Origin: Trebonia sp963785645
GTDB lineage: Bacteria; Actinomycetota; Actinomycetes; Streptosporangiales; Streptosporangiaceae
Reading direction: 5' to 3'
NCBI GenBank assembly: GCA_963785645.1
Contig: CAWAWG010000018.1
Location: forward strand, 265,967 to 329,966
Length of the DNA: 64,000 nucleotides
In this document: positions 1 to 7,431 of the stretch, piece after piece
How positions within the stretch are numbered: position 1 is the stretch's first letter
Layout of the letters: every line of letters begins with the position of its first letter
Notes under the pieces: model-generated
Seen by the model: the letters and a program-made list of their open reading frames with translations, nothing else
What the model was told of the DNA's origin: nothing
Databases searched by the model: none
Made by a program: the position numbers and the translations under genes

Positions 1-52
1 CCAGGTAACCGACCTTGCCGAAAATCAGGGTGCTGATCCCGGACCCGCCCAC
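1..52 (-). CDS. Start of an unidentified gene (partial, cut by window edge)
   Basis: A GTG at position 52 on the minus strand is preceded by a good purine-rich ribosome binding site (GGAGAGGAGC, four bases upstream). It opens a frame reading MGGSGISTLIFGKVGYL before the window ends. The composition (Gly/Ile/Leu/Phe) suggests a membrane or loop segment, but 17 residues are too few to name a family. An overlapping ATG at 56 in another frame is the alternative start. Confidence 0.3.
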   Translation of the reverse strand, partial: MGGSGISTLIFGKVGYL

Positions 53-151
53 ACATGCTCCTCTCCATCGGGCCCGAGCATACCGACCGCCAAACGTCAC
101 ATGTCGAAAAATGATGAGGTGTGTAGGGATTGCCAACCCCCGGTGGGTTGG

Positions 152-424
152 TCAGTCGGGGGATGCCTCGTGCCATTCGCGGATCTGCCAGCCGCTGACC
201 ACGCCGTGCTCGACGAAGGGGTCGCCGGAGGCGAAGTCCATGGCGGCCTCGTGGCTGGTGAAGATCGCCATCGAGTCCGCGCGGTCGGCGAAGGGGCCGA
301 GAGCGAGCAGCACGCCACGGTCCATGAACTCGATGTACCTGGCCTGGTGCGCGGGAAAGTGCTCCGCCGCTTGGGAGAGGTCGCCGCTCTCGTAGAAAAG
401 GACGTGCCGCAGGGCGTCCTGCAT
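152..424 (-). CDS. YciI-like protein (YCII domain)
   Basis: Ninety residues, the usual size of a single YCII domain. The body fits the fold: an N-terminal strand (HVLFYESGD), a helix ending near HFPAHQARYIEFMDRGVLLALGPF, then FTSHEAAMDFASGDPFVEHGVVSGWQIREW, the family's characteristic His-containing end (DPF..HGV...W.I..W). Most YciI proteins have no proven reaction; they are related to muconolactone isomerase and some are dehalogenases. It is divergent from the TetR gene at 585, so the shared 160-bp region may control both. Start ATG 424 is inferred from the domain start. Confidence 0.8.
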   Translation of the reverse strand: MQDALRHVLFYESGDLSQAAEHFPAHQARYIEFMDRGVLLALGPFADRADSMAIFTSHEAAMDFASGDPFVEHGVVSGWQIREWHEASPD

Positions 425-537
425 GTCCGTCGCCGCCTCTCGCTTCCGGCGCTCCCGCGCACCGGGCGGGGAGCACTCATCCGACCCTATGCATTCTGCA
501 ACATTGACTGCGGACCGCCCCCGCGTCTAGGCTTTTG

Positions 538-563
538 AGCGACCGCTTAAAGCGACTGCTTAA
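538..563 (+). promoter_or_regulatory. Tandem direct repeat, candidate TetR operator
   Basis: Two consecutive 13-bp units, AGCGACCGCTTAA (538-550) and AGCGACTGCTTAA (551-563), differ at one base. Each contains AGCG-N2-YGCT, so the array also has dyad character, and GCTTAAAGC spans the junction. It lies 22 bp before the TetR start codon and between two divergent genes, a typical place for an autoregulatory operator. Binding by this TetR is an inference. Confidence 0.45.
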
Positions 564-584
564 AAATGAGACGGAGACGGGGTT

Positions 585-1211
585 GTGGGCGATACACGGG
601 CCGCGCTGATCGAGGCGGCCATCGCCGTGCTGCGCGAGTCGGGGTTCGCCAGCGCGAGCGCCCGGCGGATCGCACAGCATGCCGGGTGCAACCAGGCGCT
701 GGTCTTCTACCACTTCGGCTCGGTGAACGACCTGCTGGTGGCCGCGCTCGAGGAGGTCAGCGCGCGGCGGATGACGGCGTACCGGGAACTGCTCGACCGG
801 ACCGGGACGCTCGTGGAGCTGATCTCGGCGGCCCGGAGCGTGTTCGAGGCGGACCTCGACGCGGGCCACGTGACCGTGCTGACCGAGATGATCAGCGGCG
901 CCCAGTCCGTGCCGGAGCTCGGGGAACGGGTCGCGGCCTGCCTGGCACCGTGGCGGGACTTCGCGGCCACGGCCGTCCGGGGCGTGCTCGAGGCGTCCCC
1001 GGTCGCCCAGCTGCTGCCCGCCGACGAGGCGGCGCATGCGGTGGTGGCCGGGATCCTCGGCCTGGAGATGCTGGCCAGCCTGGACGGTGACCGGGCCGCC
1101 GCGCTGGCCCTGTTCGACCGCGCCCTGGTAGTCGGCGACGCCCTTGACCGGCTCCGCCCGCTGGTTGCTCTGCTCGACCTGGGCGGAGCGGGGAAGAGGA
1201 AGGGGAACTGA
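585..1211 (+). CDS. TetR/AcrR family transcriptional regulator
   Basis: 208 residues, normal for TetR repressors. The N-terminal DNA-binding domain is clear (residues about 5-50: ALIEAAIAVLRESGFASASARRIAQHAGCNQALVFYHFGSVNDLL), with the helix-turn-helix around ARRIAQHAGCNQALVFYHF. The rest is the helical ligand-binding/dimerisation domain, whose ligand cannot be read. Start GTG 585 follows GGAGACGGGG. The stop overlaps the next start (TGATG at 1209-1213), so it is translationally coupled to the NmrA-like reductase downstream. It probably controls that gene and the divergent YciI gene. Confidence 0.88.
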   Translation: MGDTRAALIEAAIAVLRESGFASASARRIAQHAGCNQALVFYHFGSVNDLLVAALEEVSARRMTAYRELLDRTGTLVELISAARSVFEADLDAGHVTVLTEMISGAQSVPELGERVAACLAPWRDFAATAVRGVLEASPVAQLLPADEAAHAVVAGILGLEMLASLDGDRAAALALFDRALVVGDALDRLRPLVALLDLGGAGKRKGN

Positions 1212-2138
1212 TGCAAACCGATGTGGTCACCGGGGCATTCGGCTACTCAGGCGCGGCCATCGCCAGGGAACTGCGCGCGGCCGGGCACCAGGTACGCACG
1301 CTGACGGGACACCCGCGCGGCGGGCCGGGCGCTGACGGCATTGACACGCGCCCGCTCGACTTCGGCAACCCCGAGGCGCTGGTCAAAGACCTGTCCGGCG
1401 CAGACACGCTGTACTCCACCTACTGGGTGCGCTTCCCGCACGGCACCGCCACGCGGGCGTCGGCCGTGACCAACAGCAAGGTCCTGTTCGACGCGGCGGC
1501 CCGGGCCGGCATCACGCGCATCGTGTACGTCTCGATCCTGCACGCGGATACCGCCTCGCCGTACCCGTACTTCAGCGGCAAGGGGCGAGGTGGAGGGGCA
1601 CCTCGCGGCGACGGGCGTCCCGTATGCCATCGCCCGGCCCTCCATCCTGTTCGGCTCGTCGGCCGAGCTGGGCACCGCCGCCAGCGTCCTGGTCAACAAC
1701 ATCGCCTGGCTGCTGCGGCGCCTGCCGGTCTTCGGTATCGGGGACGGCGGCGGCTACCGGGTCCGGCCGATTCACGTCGACGACCTCGCCCGGCTGCTGG
1801 TAGACCTGGGCGGCCGAACGGACAACGTCACGCTCGACGCGGTGGGGCCGGATTCGCCGACCTTCCACGAGATGGTCGCCGCGATCCGCCGCGCGACCGG
1901 CAGCCACGCAGTGCTCGCGCCGGTACCCGGCTGGCTGATGCCGCCGCTGTCGGCCGTCCTCGGCGCGGCGCTGCGCGACGTGCTGCTCACCACGGAGGAG
2001 TACAAGTCCATGGCGGACGGCCTGGCCACGTCGGATGCCCCGTCAACCGGCCAGAGCAGCCTCATGGACTGGATAGCCGCCCACGGCGGCGACCTCGGCC
2101 GGGTCTACGCCAACGAACTGAACCGCCACTACCGTTAG
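1211..2138 (+). CDS. NmrA-like NAD(P)-binding atypical SDR, interrupted by a frameshift
   Basis: The first frame (1211 to about 1583) has a Rossmann start (TGAFGYSGAAIA, a GxxGxxG motif), the strand ITRIVYVSILHAD and the active-site-like YFSGK of NmrA/HSCARG-type reductases. The conserved continuation (EGHLAATGVPYAIARPSILFG ... NELNRHYR) lies in another frame from about 1584 to the stop at 2138. One extra G in the run 1582-1585 explains the break: removing it gives K-G-E-V-E-G-H-L. Such proteins use NAD(P)H as reductases or redox sensors. It is coupled to the TetR gene by a TGATG overlap. Sequencing error and a recent pseudogene are equally possible. Confidence 0.75.
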
Positions 2139-2194
2139 GTGTCTCCCGGAGATTTGGCGAGTCGGCAATCCCTATTGGCCGCTGGTCCCGTAAG

Positions 2195-2246
2195 AGATAG
2201 TGGATCGTTAGGGGCATCCGGGTACTCCTAACGATCCACTATCTTT
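2195..2246. terminator. Bidirectional hairpin between convergent genes (repeat family copy A)
   Basis: A perfect 18-bp stem (2195-2212 pairing with 2227-2244, arms AGATAGTGGATCGTTAGG and its complement) encloses a 14-base loop and is followed by TTT on the plus strand. It sits after the plus-strand reductase and contains the stop codon of the minus-strand dehydrogenase, so it can terminate transcription from both sides. A related hairpin occurs at 39018-39066, where the right arm differs at one base over 17. Confidence 0.7.
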
Positions 2247-4483
2247 GGCTGTCCTGCCGCTGGGGTTGGGCGGGCGGGGCTGCGCTGGATGGCGGTCCAG
2301 ATCTTTTCCGCGGTCAGGGGCATGTCCAGGTGGCGGATGCCGTACCCGGACAGGGCGTCCATGACCGCGTTGACCAGAGCCGGGGTGACGCCGATGGTGC
2401 CCGACTCGCCCATGCCCTTAACCCCCAGGGGGTTGATCGTGGACGGGGTGACGACCGAGTAGGACTCGATGCGCGGGAGCGTCACCGCGAACGGAACCGC
2501 GTAGTCCATCAGGGACGCGGACATGGGCTGGCCGTTCTCGTCGTAGGTGACCTCTTCGGTCAGGGCCTGGCCGACGCCCTGGGCAACCGCGCCGTGCACC
2601 TGGCCCTCGACCAGCAGCGGGTTGACGAGCACGCCGCAATCGTCGACCGCCACCACCCGCAGCAGCGTGACCTGGCCGGTATCCGGGTCCACGGCCACAT
2701 CGCAGCCGTAGGCGCCGGACGCGTAGGTTTCCGGCGGTGCGCCCGATGAGCCGCTGGCCGAGATGCCGCCCAGGCGGGCAGCGGCGTCGGTGACCGGCAT
2801 GGGGGCGTCGACCCGGCGGGCCGCGTCCAGGGCCGCCTGGCAGGCGTGGTAGATCGCCGTGCCGCCCGCCGCGAGTGACCTTGAGCCGAAGGTGCCGTAG
2901 CCGAAGGGAGCCGTGTCCGTATCGCCGAACACCACGGTCACGTCGTCGTAGGCCACGTCGAGGAGGTCGGCGGCAAGCTGCGCGAACGCGGTCTCGTGGC
3001 CCTGGCCGTGGCCGCTGGTGCCGACGGCGACGGTGATCTTGCCGTCCGCGTCGATGGTGACCGTGGCCTTGTCTCCGGTCGTGCCGTCCGGACCCGGGAC
3101 CTTCGGGACGATGCCGCCCGGCTCCACGAACGTCGCGATGCCCCGGCCGAGGAGCTGGCCCGGGTGAGTAAGCCCGAATCGTTCGGGAGAATCTTCGTTG
3201 AATTTCTCCAGCAGGAGATCCAGGCCCGCCTGGTAATCGCCGGTCTCGTAGGTGAGGCCGGTGACCGTCGTGTACGGGAAGGCGGCCGGCGGGATGAAGT
3301 TGCGGCGGCGCAGCTCGGCCGGATCGGTTCCCATCTCGCGAGCGAGCATGTCCACGAGGCGCTCGGTGAAGTAAGCGGCCTCGGGACGCCCCGCGCCGCG
3401 GTAGGGACCGATCGGGGTCGTGTTCGCGAAGACGCCGACCAGCTCGACATCGAAGTGCTCAAGCCGGTACGCCTGCGGGAGCATCGGGCCAAGGCGGCCG
3501 AGCAGCGTTCCGGGGCCGTTCGGGGTAAAGTACGCGCCCATGCTCGCGTGGACGGTGCCGCGCATCGCGGTTAGGCGCCCGCCCGAGTCGGCGGCGAGTT
3601 CCAGGTCGGCTACCTGGTCCCGGCCGTGCGTCGTGGCGGTGAACGACTCGCTGCGTTCCTCGATCCATTTCACCGGGCGGTTAAGGAACCTGGCGGCCGC
3701 GATCACGGCGACCTGGTCGGGGTAGATCGGGCCCTTCGCGCCGAACGCGCCGCCTACGTCGCCGGTCAGGACGTGGATGTCACTGGCCGGGAGGCCGAGG
3801 ATCTTCGCGAGCCAGTTCCGCGCGCCGTGGGCCCGCTGCGTCGGCAGGCGGATATCAAGGCGGCCGTCGCCGGCCGGGCAGGCAAGGACGCCGCGCGGTT
3901 CCATGGCCACCGGGGCTACCCGCTGGCTGGTCATCCGCTGACTGACCGTGCAGGCGGCCTGCTCGAACGCTTTGCTCGCGTCGCCCGCGGTGAGGCGCCG
4001 GCGGAAGGCGATATTGTCCGGCGCGTTCTCGTGCAGCAGCGGCGCGTCGGGGGCGGCGGCGGCGAGTACGGCCGTGACCGCGGGGAGGTCGTCGTAGTCA
4101 ATGACGACCTGTTCCGCGGCGTCGGCGGCTCGCTCGGGGGTATCGGCGACGACCAGGACGACCGGCTGCCCGGCCCACAGGACCTTGTCGCGGGCGAGAA
4201 CGGGGTGCTCCGGGTTCGGGGCGCCGGGCGGTAGGCCCTCGGCGCCGGGAAGCGGTCCGACGCCCTGCTCCGCGAGGTCTTCCGCGGTGAAGACCGCCGC
4301 TACGCCGGGAGCCGCGCGGGCCTCGGCAACGTCGACGGCGGTGATGCGCGCGTGTGCCAGCGGGCTGCGAACGACGAAGGCGTGCAGTGTGCCCTCGGGA
4401 GCGATGTCGTCGACGTACCGGCCGCGCCCGGTGAGCAGCGGCGGGTCTTCCCTGCGGGTAAGCGGCTGACCGATCAGGCTCAC
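2228..4483 (-). CDS. Molybdopterin-binding large subunit, CO dehydrogenase/xanthine dehydrogenase family (CoxL form II-like)
   Basis: 751 residues, close to the usual 770-800 of CoxL-type subunits. The N-terminal ald/xan hammerhead domain (GQPLTRREDPPLLTGRGRYVDD...) leads into the molybdopterin domains (GGAFGAKGPIYPDQV, GTSGHGQGHETAFAQ) and the family's terminal GMGESG, which carries the catalytic glutamate. The active-site loop reads PYRGAGR, the form II type, not the AYxCSFR of true form I CO dehydrogenase. The substrate is therefore uncertain: an aldehyde, purine or other N-heterocycle, or CO at low affinity. It would assemble with the FAD and 2Fe-2S subunits at 7432-9015. About 2.9 kb of unrelated DNA separates it from them. 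Confidence 0.88.
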   Translation of the reverse strand: MSLIGQPLTRREDPPLLTGRGRYVDDIAPEGTLHAFVVRSPLAHARITAVDVAEARAAPGVAAVFTAEDLAEQGVGPLPGAEGLPPGAPNPEHPVLARDKVLWAGQPVVLVVADTPERAADAAEQVVIDYDDLPAVTAVLAAAAPDAPLLHENAPDNIAFRRRLTAGDASKAFEQAACTVSQRMTSQRVAPVAMEPRGVLACPAGDGRLDIRLPTQRAHGARNWLAKILGLPASDIHVLTGDVGGAFGAKGPIYPDQVAVIAAARFLNRPVKWIEERSESFTATTHGRDQVADLELAADSGGRLTAMRGTVHASMGAYFTPNGPGTLLGRLGPMLPQAYRLEHFDVELVGVFANTTPIGPYRGAGRPEAAYFTERLVDMLAREMGTDPAELRRRNFIPPAAFPYTTVTGLTYETGDYQAGLDLLLEKFNEDSPERFGLTHPGQLLGRGIATFVEPGGIVPKVPGPDGTTGDKATVTIDADGKITVAVGTSGHGQGHETAFAQLAADLLDVAYDDVTVVFGDTDTAPFGYGTFGSRSLAAGGTAIYHACQAALDAARRVDAPMPVTDAAARLGGISASGSSGAPPETYASGAYGCDVAVDPDTGQVTLLRVVAVDDCGVLVNPLLVEGQVHGAVAQGVGQALTEEVTYDENGQPMSASLMDYAVPFAVTLPRIESYSVVTPSTINPLGVKGMGESGTIGVTPALVNAVMDALSGYGIRHLDMPLTAEKIWTAIQRSPARPTPAAGQPKIVDR

Positions 4484-4511
4484 GGCTTCCGCCCTTCTGC
4501 TAGCGGATCAG

Positions 4512-4560
4512 ATCATGAAATATCCGGCATGTCGCGGCGCGCCAGCGCCCGACATGCCGG
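4512..4560. repeat. 49-bp perfect interspersed repeat with hairpin, copy 1
   Basis: This 49-bp segment is identical to 38927-38975. It contains an inverted repeat with 11-bp arms (CCGGCATGTCG and CGACATGCCGG) around a 15-base GC-rich loop. In this copy it forms the 3' end of the HicB-like gene, coding for the C-terminal GCPACRALARRDMPDIS and stop. No transposase or terminal duplication was seen nearby. Confidence 0.85.
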
Positions 4561-4833
4561 GCACCCTCCCACAACAAGACCAGCATAAGCAAGCAGAACA
4601 TTCCCGTTATACCTCGCTTTTCGTGCCGTTAACGATTTGAGAATTTCAGTTGCGGCGAAGTGCTCGAATAGCAACTTCAGGCCAGCAGCGCAATCCTTGA
4701 TCGCCGCATCCGCTGTATCCCCGCACCCAAACGAAGCAACGCCTTCCCAGAGTTGAACACAGGCGTTCCAACCGCCGCCTTCATCCTGGGTAACCAGAAA
4801 CGGGATGCCTGCCGCGTCTTCCTTGTCTGCCAT
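4513..4833 (-). CDS. HicB-like small protein
   Basis: 106 residues. Residues 9-60 (IPFLVTQDEGGGWNACVQLWEGVASFGCGDTADAAIKDCAAGLKLLFE) fit the partial RNase-H fold of HicB antitoxins: a strand with an acidic turn, W.A.V.L......GDT...A, then a helix. No HicA partner is adjacent, so an antitoxin role is not shown. The C-terminal 16 or so residues are encoded by the 49-bp repeat, suggesting the original end was replaced. It is the third gene of a minus-strand set of small genes (5261 to 4513). Its base composition is visibly less GC-rich than the flanking dehydrogenase genes. Confidence 0.55.
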   Translation of the reverse strand: MADKEDAAGIPFLVTQDEGGGWNACVQLWEGVASFGCGDTADAAIKDCAAGLKLLFEHFAATEILKSLTARKARYNGNVLLAYAGLVVGGCPACRALARRDMPDIS

Positions 4834-4870
4834 AACAGCATAGTGATGCTATACGGTCTAGCTTCTCGTG

Positions 4871-5038
4871 TTATTTAAGCTGTTCCCTCAGTCTTTCCCG
4901 AAGAATGTAGAGGCAGGCTTCGAGAACGTCATCATGCAGGGACTCGGGATCGGCTAGAAGGATTTCGACGGCTACCATCTTCGCAGCCATGGGGGGCATG
5001 TCACTTATCAGAGCCTCGACGGTCATGGGTCCGTTCAT
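4871..5038 (-). CDS. Small hypothetical protein, 55 aa
   Basis: A 55-residue frame starts at ATG 5038 with a strong site (GCGAGGGTGAGCA) and begins MNGPMTVEALISDMPPMAAK. The middle is acidic and helical, and it ends LREQLK. It starts 13 bases after the stop of the gene at 5052-5261, so the two are probably cotranscribed and coupled. No family is recognised. Similar acidic helical small proteins often accompany Scr1-type XRE regulators, but that link is only contextual here. Confidence 0.5.
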   Translation of the reverse strand: MNGPMTVEALISDMPPMAAKMVAVEILLADPESLHDDVLEACLYILRERLREQLK

Positions 5039-5051
5039 TGCTCACCCTCGC

Positions 5052-5261
5052 TTACTCGTCCTTTGACCATGCTTTGCGAGCACGCTCGATTACTTCTGTG
5101 GTTGACTGGTCGTAGCGCATTGCCAGTACGGCATACTCGAAAGACGATGTCGGCAGCCGTTCCAGCTCGTCGCGCATCTCCGCTCGCCTACTGAGGAGAG
5201 CGGAATCGTCTAGCTGCGTGAAGTCTTCATTGTCATCCATGGCCATTACCTGGTGTGCCAT
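5052..5261 (-). CDS. Small hypothetical protein, about 69 aa
   Basis: The conserved-looking body is MDDNEDFTQLDDSALLSRRAEM followed by RDELERLPTSSFEYAVLAMRYDQ and ending KAWSKDE. It is acidic and helical with no membrane segment. Starts at 5261 (MAHQVMAM...), 5246 and 5240 are all possible, and none has a strong ribosome binding site. It is the first gene of the minus-strand small-gene set, divergent from the XRE regulator at 5446. Function unknown. Confidence 0.5.
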   Translation of the reverse strand: MAHQVMAMDDNEDFTQLDDSALLSRRAEMRDELERLPTSSFEYAVLAMRYDQSTTEVIERARKAWSKDE

Positions 5262-5302
5262 CGTTACGCCTGTTTCTGGAGTTAACGTTTGTGACTCTGG
5301 CG

Positions 5303-5365
5303 CGCGCCCGCCGCCATCGGCGCGTGCCCATTGGACGGGGACCCGTTTTCGCTGCGGCGGGCGCG
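5303..5365. other. Nested GC-rich hairpin in the divergent intergenic region
   Basis: Arms CGCGCCCGCCGC (5303-5314) and GCGGCGGGCGCG (5354-5365) pair perfectly over 12 bp. Inside the loop, ACGGG-GA-CCCGT followed by TTTT makes a second small hairpin resembling a terminator. It lies between the small-gene set and the XRE regulator, so it could insulate the divergent transcripts or belong to a short RNA. No function is proven. Confidence 0.4.
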
Positions 5366-5445
5366 TGCTCAGAAACGTACCGAGTCCTTCACGCAGCGAA
5401 CACACTTATGGCAAGCTAGTAAGCCAACACGGAGAGGATGCGCTA

Positions 5446-6264
5446 ATGCCTGGAAAACCAAGTGATCATTTTGGCAAGCAGCTCAGGAGAGAGCGTCTGG
5501 CGCGCGGCTGGTCCCTTGAGGAACTGAGCAAGCGCACACAGATAGTTATGAGCCACCTGAGCAGGATCGAGAACGGCAAGCGTCCCCCGACGCAGAACAT
5601 CGCCCTCGCGTGCGACCGAGCGTTCCCCGAGCGCAAGGGGTACTTCATAGAGCTGTACATGGAAATGCGCACATGGATGCTCACTGGTTTCCGTGACTGG
5701 TCAGAACACGAAGAACAGACGTTGACGCTGCGAGACTGGTCACCAAACGTCATCACAGGCGTCCTGCAAACCGAGGCATATGCCCGATGTGTCCTCGAAA
5801 CGTTTCCCGGGGCCTCAGTTGACCAGGTAGCAGCGCGACTTGCCACACGGATGGAAAGACAGCGGAAACTGTTCGCCCGGGATGTACGGGCCTGGTACCT
5901 GATCGATGAACCGTCGCTGTCTCGCCTGGCGGGGTCACCTGAGATCATGATCAGGCAGATGGATCACCTGCTAGAGGTAGCCAGCCGCCCGCTGGTGACA
6001 GTTCAGCTTCTGCCCGCGATCGTCCATCCGGCCGGAGCCTCGGGATTCGTGATCGCCGATACCGCCGCCTACGTTGAGCACGTGTCAGGAGGGTACGTCT
6101 ACACCGAACCAGAAACCATTACTAAACTGGACATTCTGTTCGATACGCTGCGTGCCGAGTGTCGACGTGCGTCGGAGAGCATAGCGGTCATCAGGGAAAA
6201 GAGAGACACGTGGAAGAGTGGAGAAAAAGCAGCTACAGCAATGCCAACGGGGGAAACTGCGTAG
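5446..6264 (+). CDS. XRE family regulator with DUF5753 domain (Scr1-type)
   Basis: 272 residues from ATG 5446, which follows GGAGAGGATGCGCTA. An N-terminal helix-turn-helix (residues about 10-65: FGKQLRRERLARGWSLEELSKRT ... MSHLSRIENGKRPP) is followed by the DUF5753 ligand domain (RDWSPNVITGVLQTEAYARCVL ... VQLLPAIVHPAGASGFVIAD). Such regulators are nearly always paired with a DUF397 protein, as here: the DUF397 gene starts inside this one. In Streptomyces relatives (BldB/WhiJ/Scr1-type networks) they affect development and antibiotic production. An upstream in-frame extension exists but lacks conserved sequence. Confidence 0.9.
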   Translation: MPGKPSDHFGKQLRRERLARGWSLEELSKRTQIVMSHLSRIENGKRPPTQNIALACDRAFPERKGYFIELYMEMRTWMLTGFRDWSEHEEQTLTLRDWSPNVITGVLQTEAYARCVLETFPGASVDQVAARLATRMERQRKLFARDVRAWYLIDEPSLSRLAGSPEIMIRQMDHLLEVASRPLVTVQLLPAIVHPAGASGFVIADTAAYVEHVSGGYVYTEPETITKLDILFDTLRAECRRASESIAVIREKRDTWKSGEKAATAMPTGETA

Positions 6265-6377
6265 AGACCGCCGGCGGTGCAGGCGCGGTCTTGGTTCGGG
6301 ATACCACCGATCGTGATGGCGGAACCCTGCTGTTCAGCACCCAGGCATGGCAGAGGTTCACGGCCGGGCTGAAGTAA
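6210..6377 (+). CDS. DUF397 domain protein
   Basis: 55 residues from GTG 6210 (VEEWRKSSYSNANGGNCVET...). The family signature W-R-K-S-S-Y-S-x-x-N-G-G-x-C-V-E is complete, and the end (VRDTTDRDGGTLLFSTQAWQRFTAGLK) carries the usual RDS..P-like segment and the W..F at the C terminus. It overlaps the upstream XRE gene by 55 bp in another frame, which implies coupled expression. DUF397 proteins act as partners of the neighbouring XRE regulator, in an antitoxin-like or regulatory role. Confidence 0.88.
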   Translation: MEEWRKSSYSNANGGNCVETAGGAGAVLVRDTTDRDGGTLLFSTQAWQRFTAGLK

Positions 6378-6422
6378 CTACGCGGCAACGGACGCCTGGC
6401 AAGCGATCAACCCAGACCACGG

Positions 6423-6456
6423 GAGGCCGGTTCCACGCGGGACCGGCCTCTTTATT
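6423..6456 (+). terminator. Rho-independent terminator after the DUF397 gene
   Basis: The stem GAGGCCGGTTCC pairs with GGGACCGGCCTC (one G-T pair) across a 4-base loop and is followed directly by TTTATT. It lies 46 bp after the DUF397 stop in the correct orientation. Confidence 0.8.
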
Positions 6457-6600
6457 GGGTAATACCCCGAAGGATGCGCGGCGGATTTCTTCGGGTGCGT
6501 GCTGCTCAGCGGCCAGCAGGCACGACGACCTCGAGAACGGCGGCGGCATCTCCGGCCCCGCCGCCCGCCACACCATCCGGGCCGCTGCCACGGCGCCCGG

Positions 6601-7130
6601 TTCGCAGGCACCCAGCTCACCCTGGCAAGCGCCCGCAAGCTGCTGAAGAACGAGGACACCCTGATCTACGACAACCCCCACGCGCTCGTGCTCTGCCACT
6701 ACAAGCGCGACAAGGCCCTCTGCCACCGCGACGGGGTCAAAGACTTCCCCAGCCTCGACCGGTGCGTCCCCGGCTGCGGCAACATCGTCCGACGCCCAGG
6801 CCGCCCAGCTCCGCGAACGCGCTGACGCTCTTGATGCCCAGGCCGGCTACGTTCCCCAGCCGATCGGGGACCGGATGCGGGCCACCGCTGCCCGGCTCCG
6901 CGACCAGGCCGACAAGCACGATCGCACCCGTATCACCCCTGCGAAGGACGTCGCAGTGAGCCCCGAACTGGACGAGCGCACCAGGATCCGGGCCGCCATG
7001 GACCGGATCTTGGGCGGCGCTCCCCATCGCTCGAACGGTGCCCTCACCGTCGTCGCGCTCGCTATCAAGGTCGGCGTCCCGCGCAATGCGCTTACCCAGC
7101 GGCACACCGACTTGAAGGACGGCGGTGTGA
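6601..7130 (+). pseudogene. Decayed remnant of an actinobacterial mobile-element-associated protein plus HTH companion
   Basis: Protein-like sequence persists in two frames. The first reads LIYDNPHALVLCHYKRDKAL and then CHRDGVKDFPSLDRCVPGCGNIVR. After a frameshift near 6795 it continues AQLRERADALDAQAGYVPQP ... RDQADKHDRTRIT, then a helix-turn-helix-like stretch (ERTRIRAAMDRILGG ... VALAIKVGVPRNALTQRHTDLK, from GTG 6956). The first part resembles the C-terminal part of large actinobacterial proteins often found next to integrases. I do not recall a certain family name. No start, no N-terminal half and multiple disruptions: a relic. Confidence 0.5.
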
Positions 7131-7160
7131 GTAGCGGCCGAGTCGTGGGCGAACAGACGC

Positions 7161-7302
7161 TACGGCGTCTGCCTCGTCCACGCCGAGGTCGGCTTACGCA
7201 GCGGCGACCGCGACATGCCAGAGGAGCGCAACCGCGTCCTCATCGACCACCTGTCCGGCTTATGCTGCGCCCCCACCAGCGGCAACGCTGCCAATAACCA
7301 CG
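7161..7302 (+). pseudogene. Fragment of UDP-N-acetylglucosamine 2-epimerase (WecB-like)
   Basis: Reading from 7161 gives YGVCLVHAEVGLRSGDRD, then MPEERNRVLIDHLSGLCCAPT. This matches the conserved core of non-hydrolysing UDP-GlcNAc 2-epimerases (HVEAGLRSGD...MPEE.NR...D..S.L..APT), which includes active-site His and Glu positions. Only about 45 residues survive, with no start and no C-terminal domain. It is debris in the DNA that separates the dehydrogenase subunit genes. The 130 bp after it show nothing recognisable. Confidence 0.6.
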
Positions 7303-7431
7303 CTGCTCGGCAAGAAACCGGTGCTGCCGCCCGGCGGCCCGACACTGGGAATCGGGGCGTTGCTGCGGATCACCAGCGCCATGCTTCACTCACGTTCCGC
7401 AATGGTGGCTCTCCATGGGAGGGGATGCCGG

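Noticed and set aside
4512..4560. Terminal repeat of an insertion sequence
   Set aside because: No transposase gene or target duplication is found within several kilobases of either copy.
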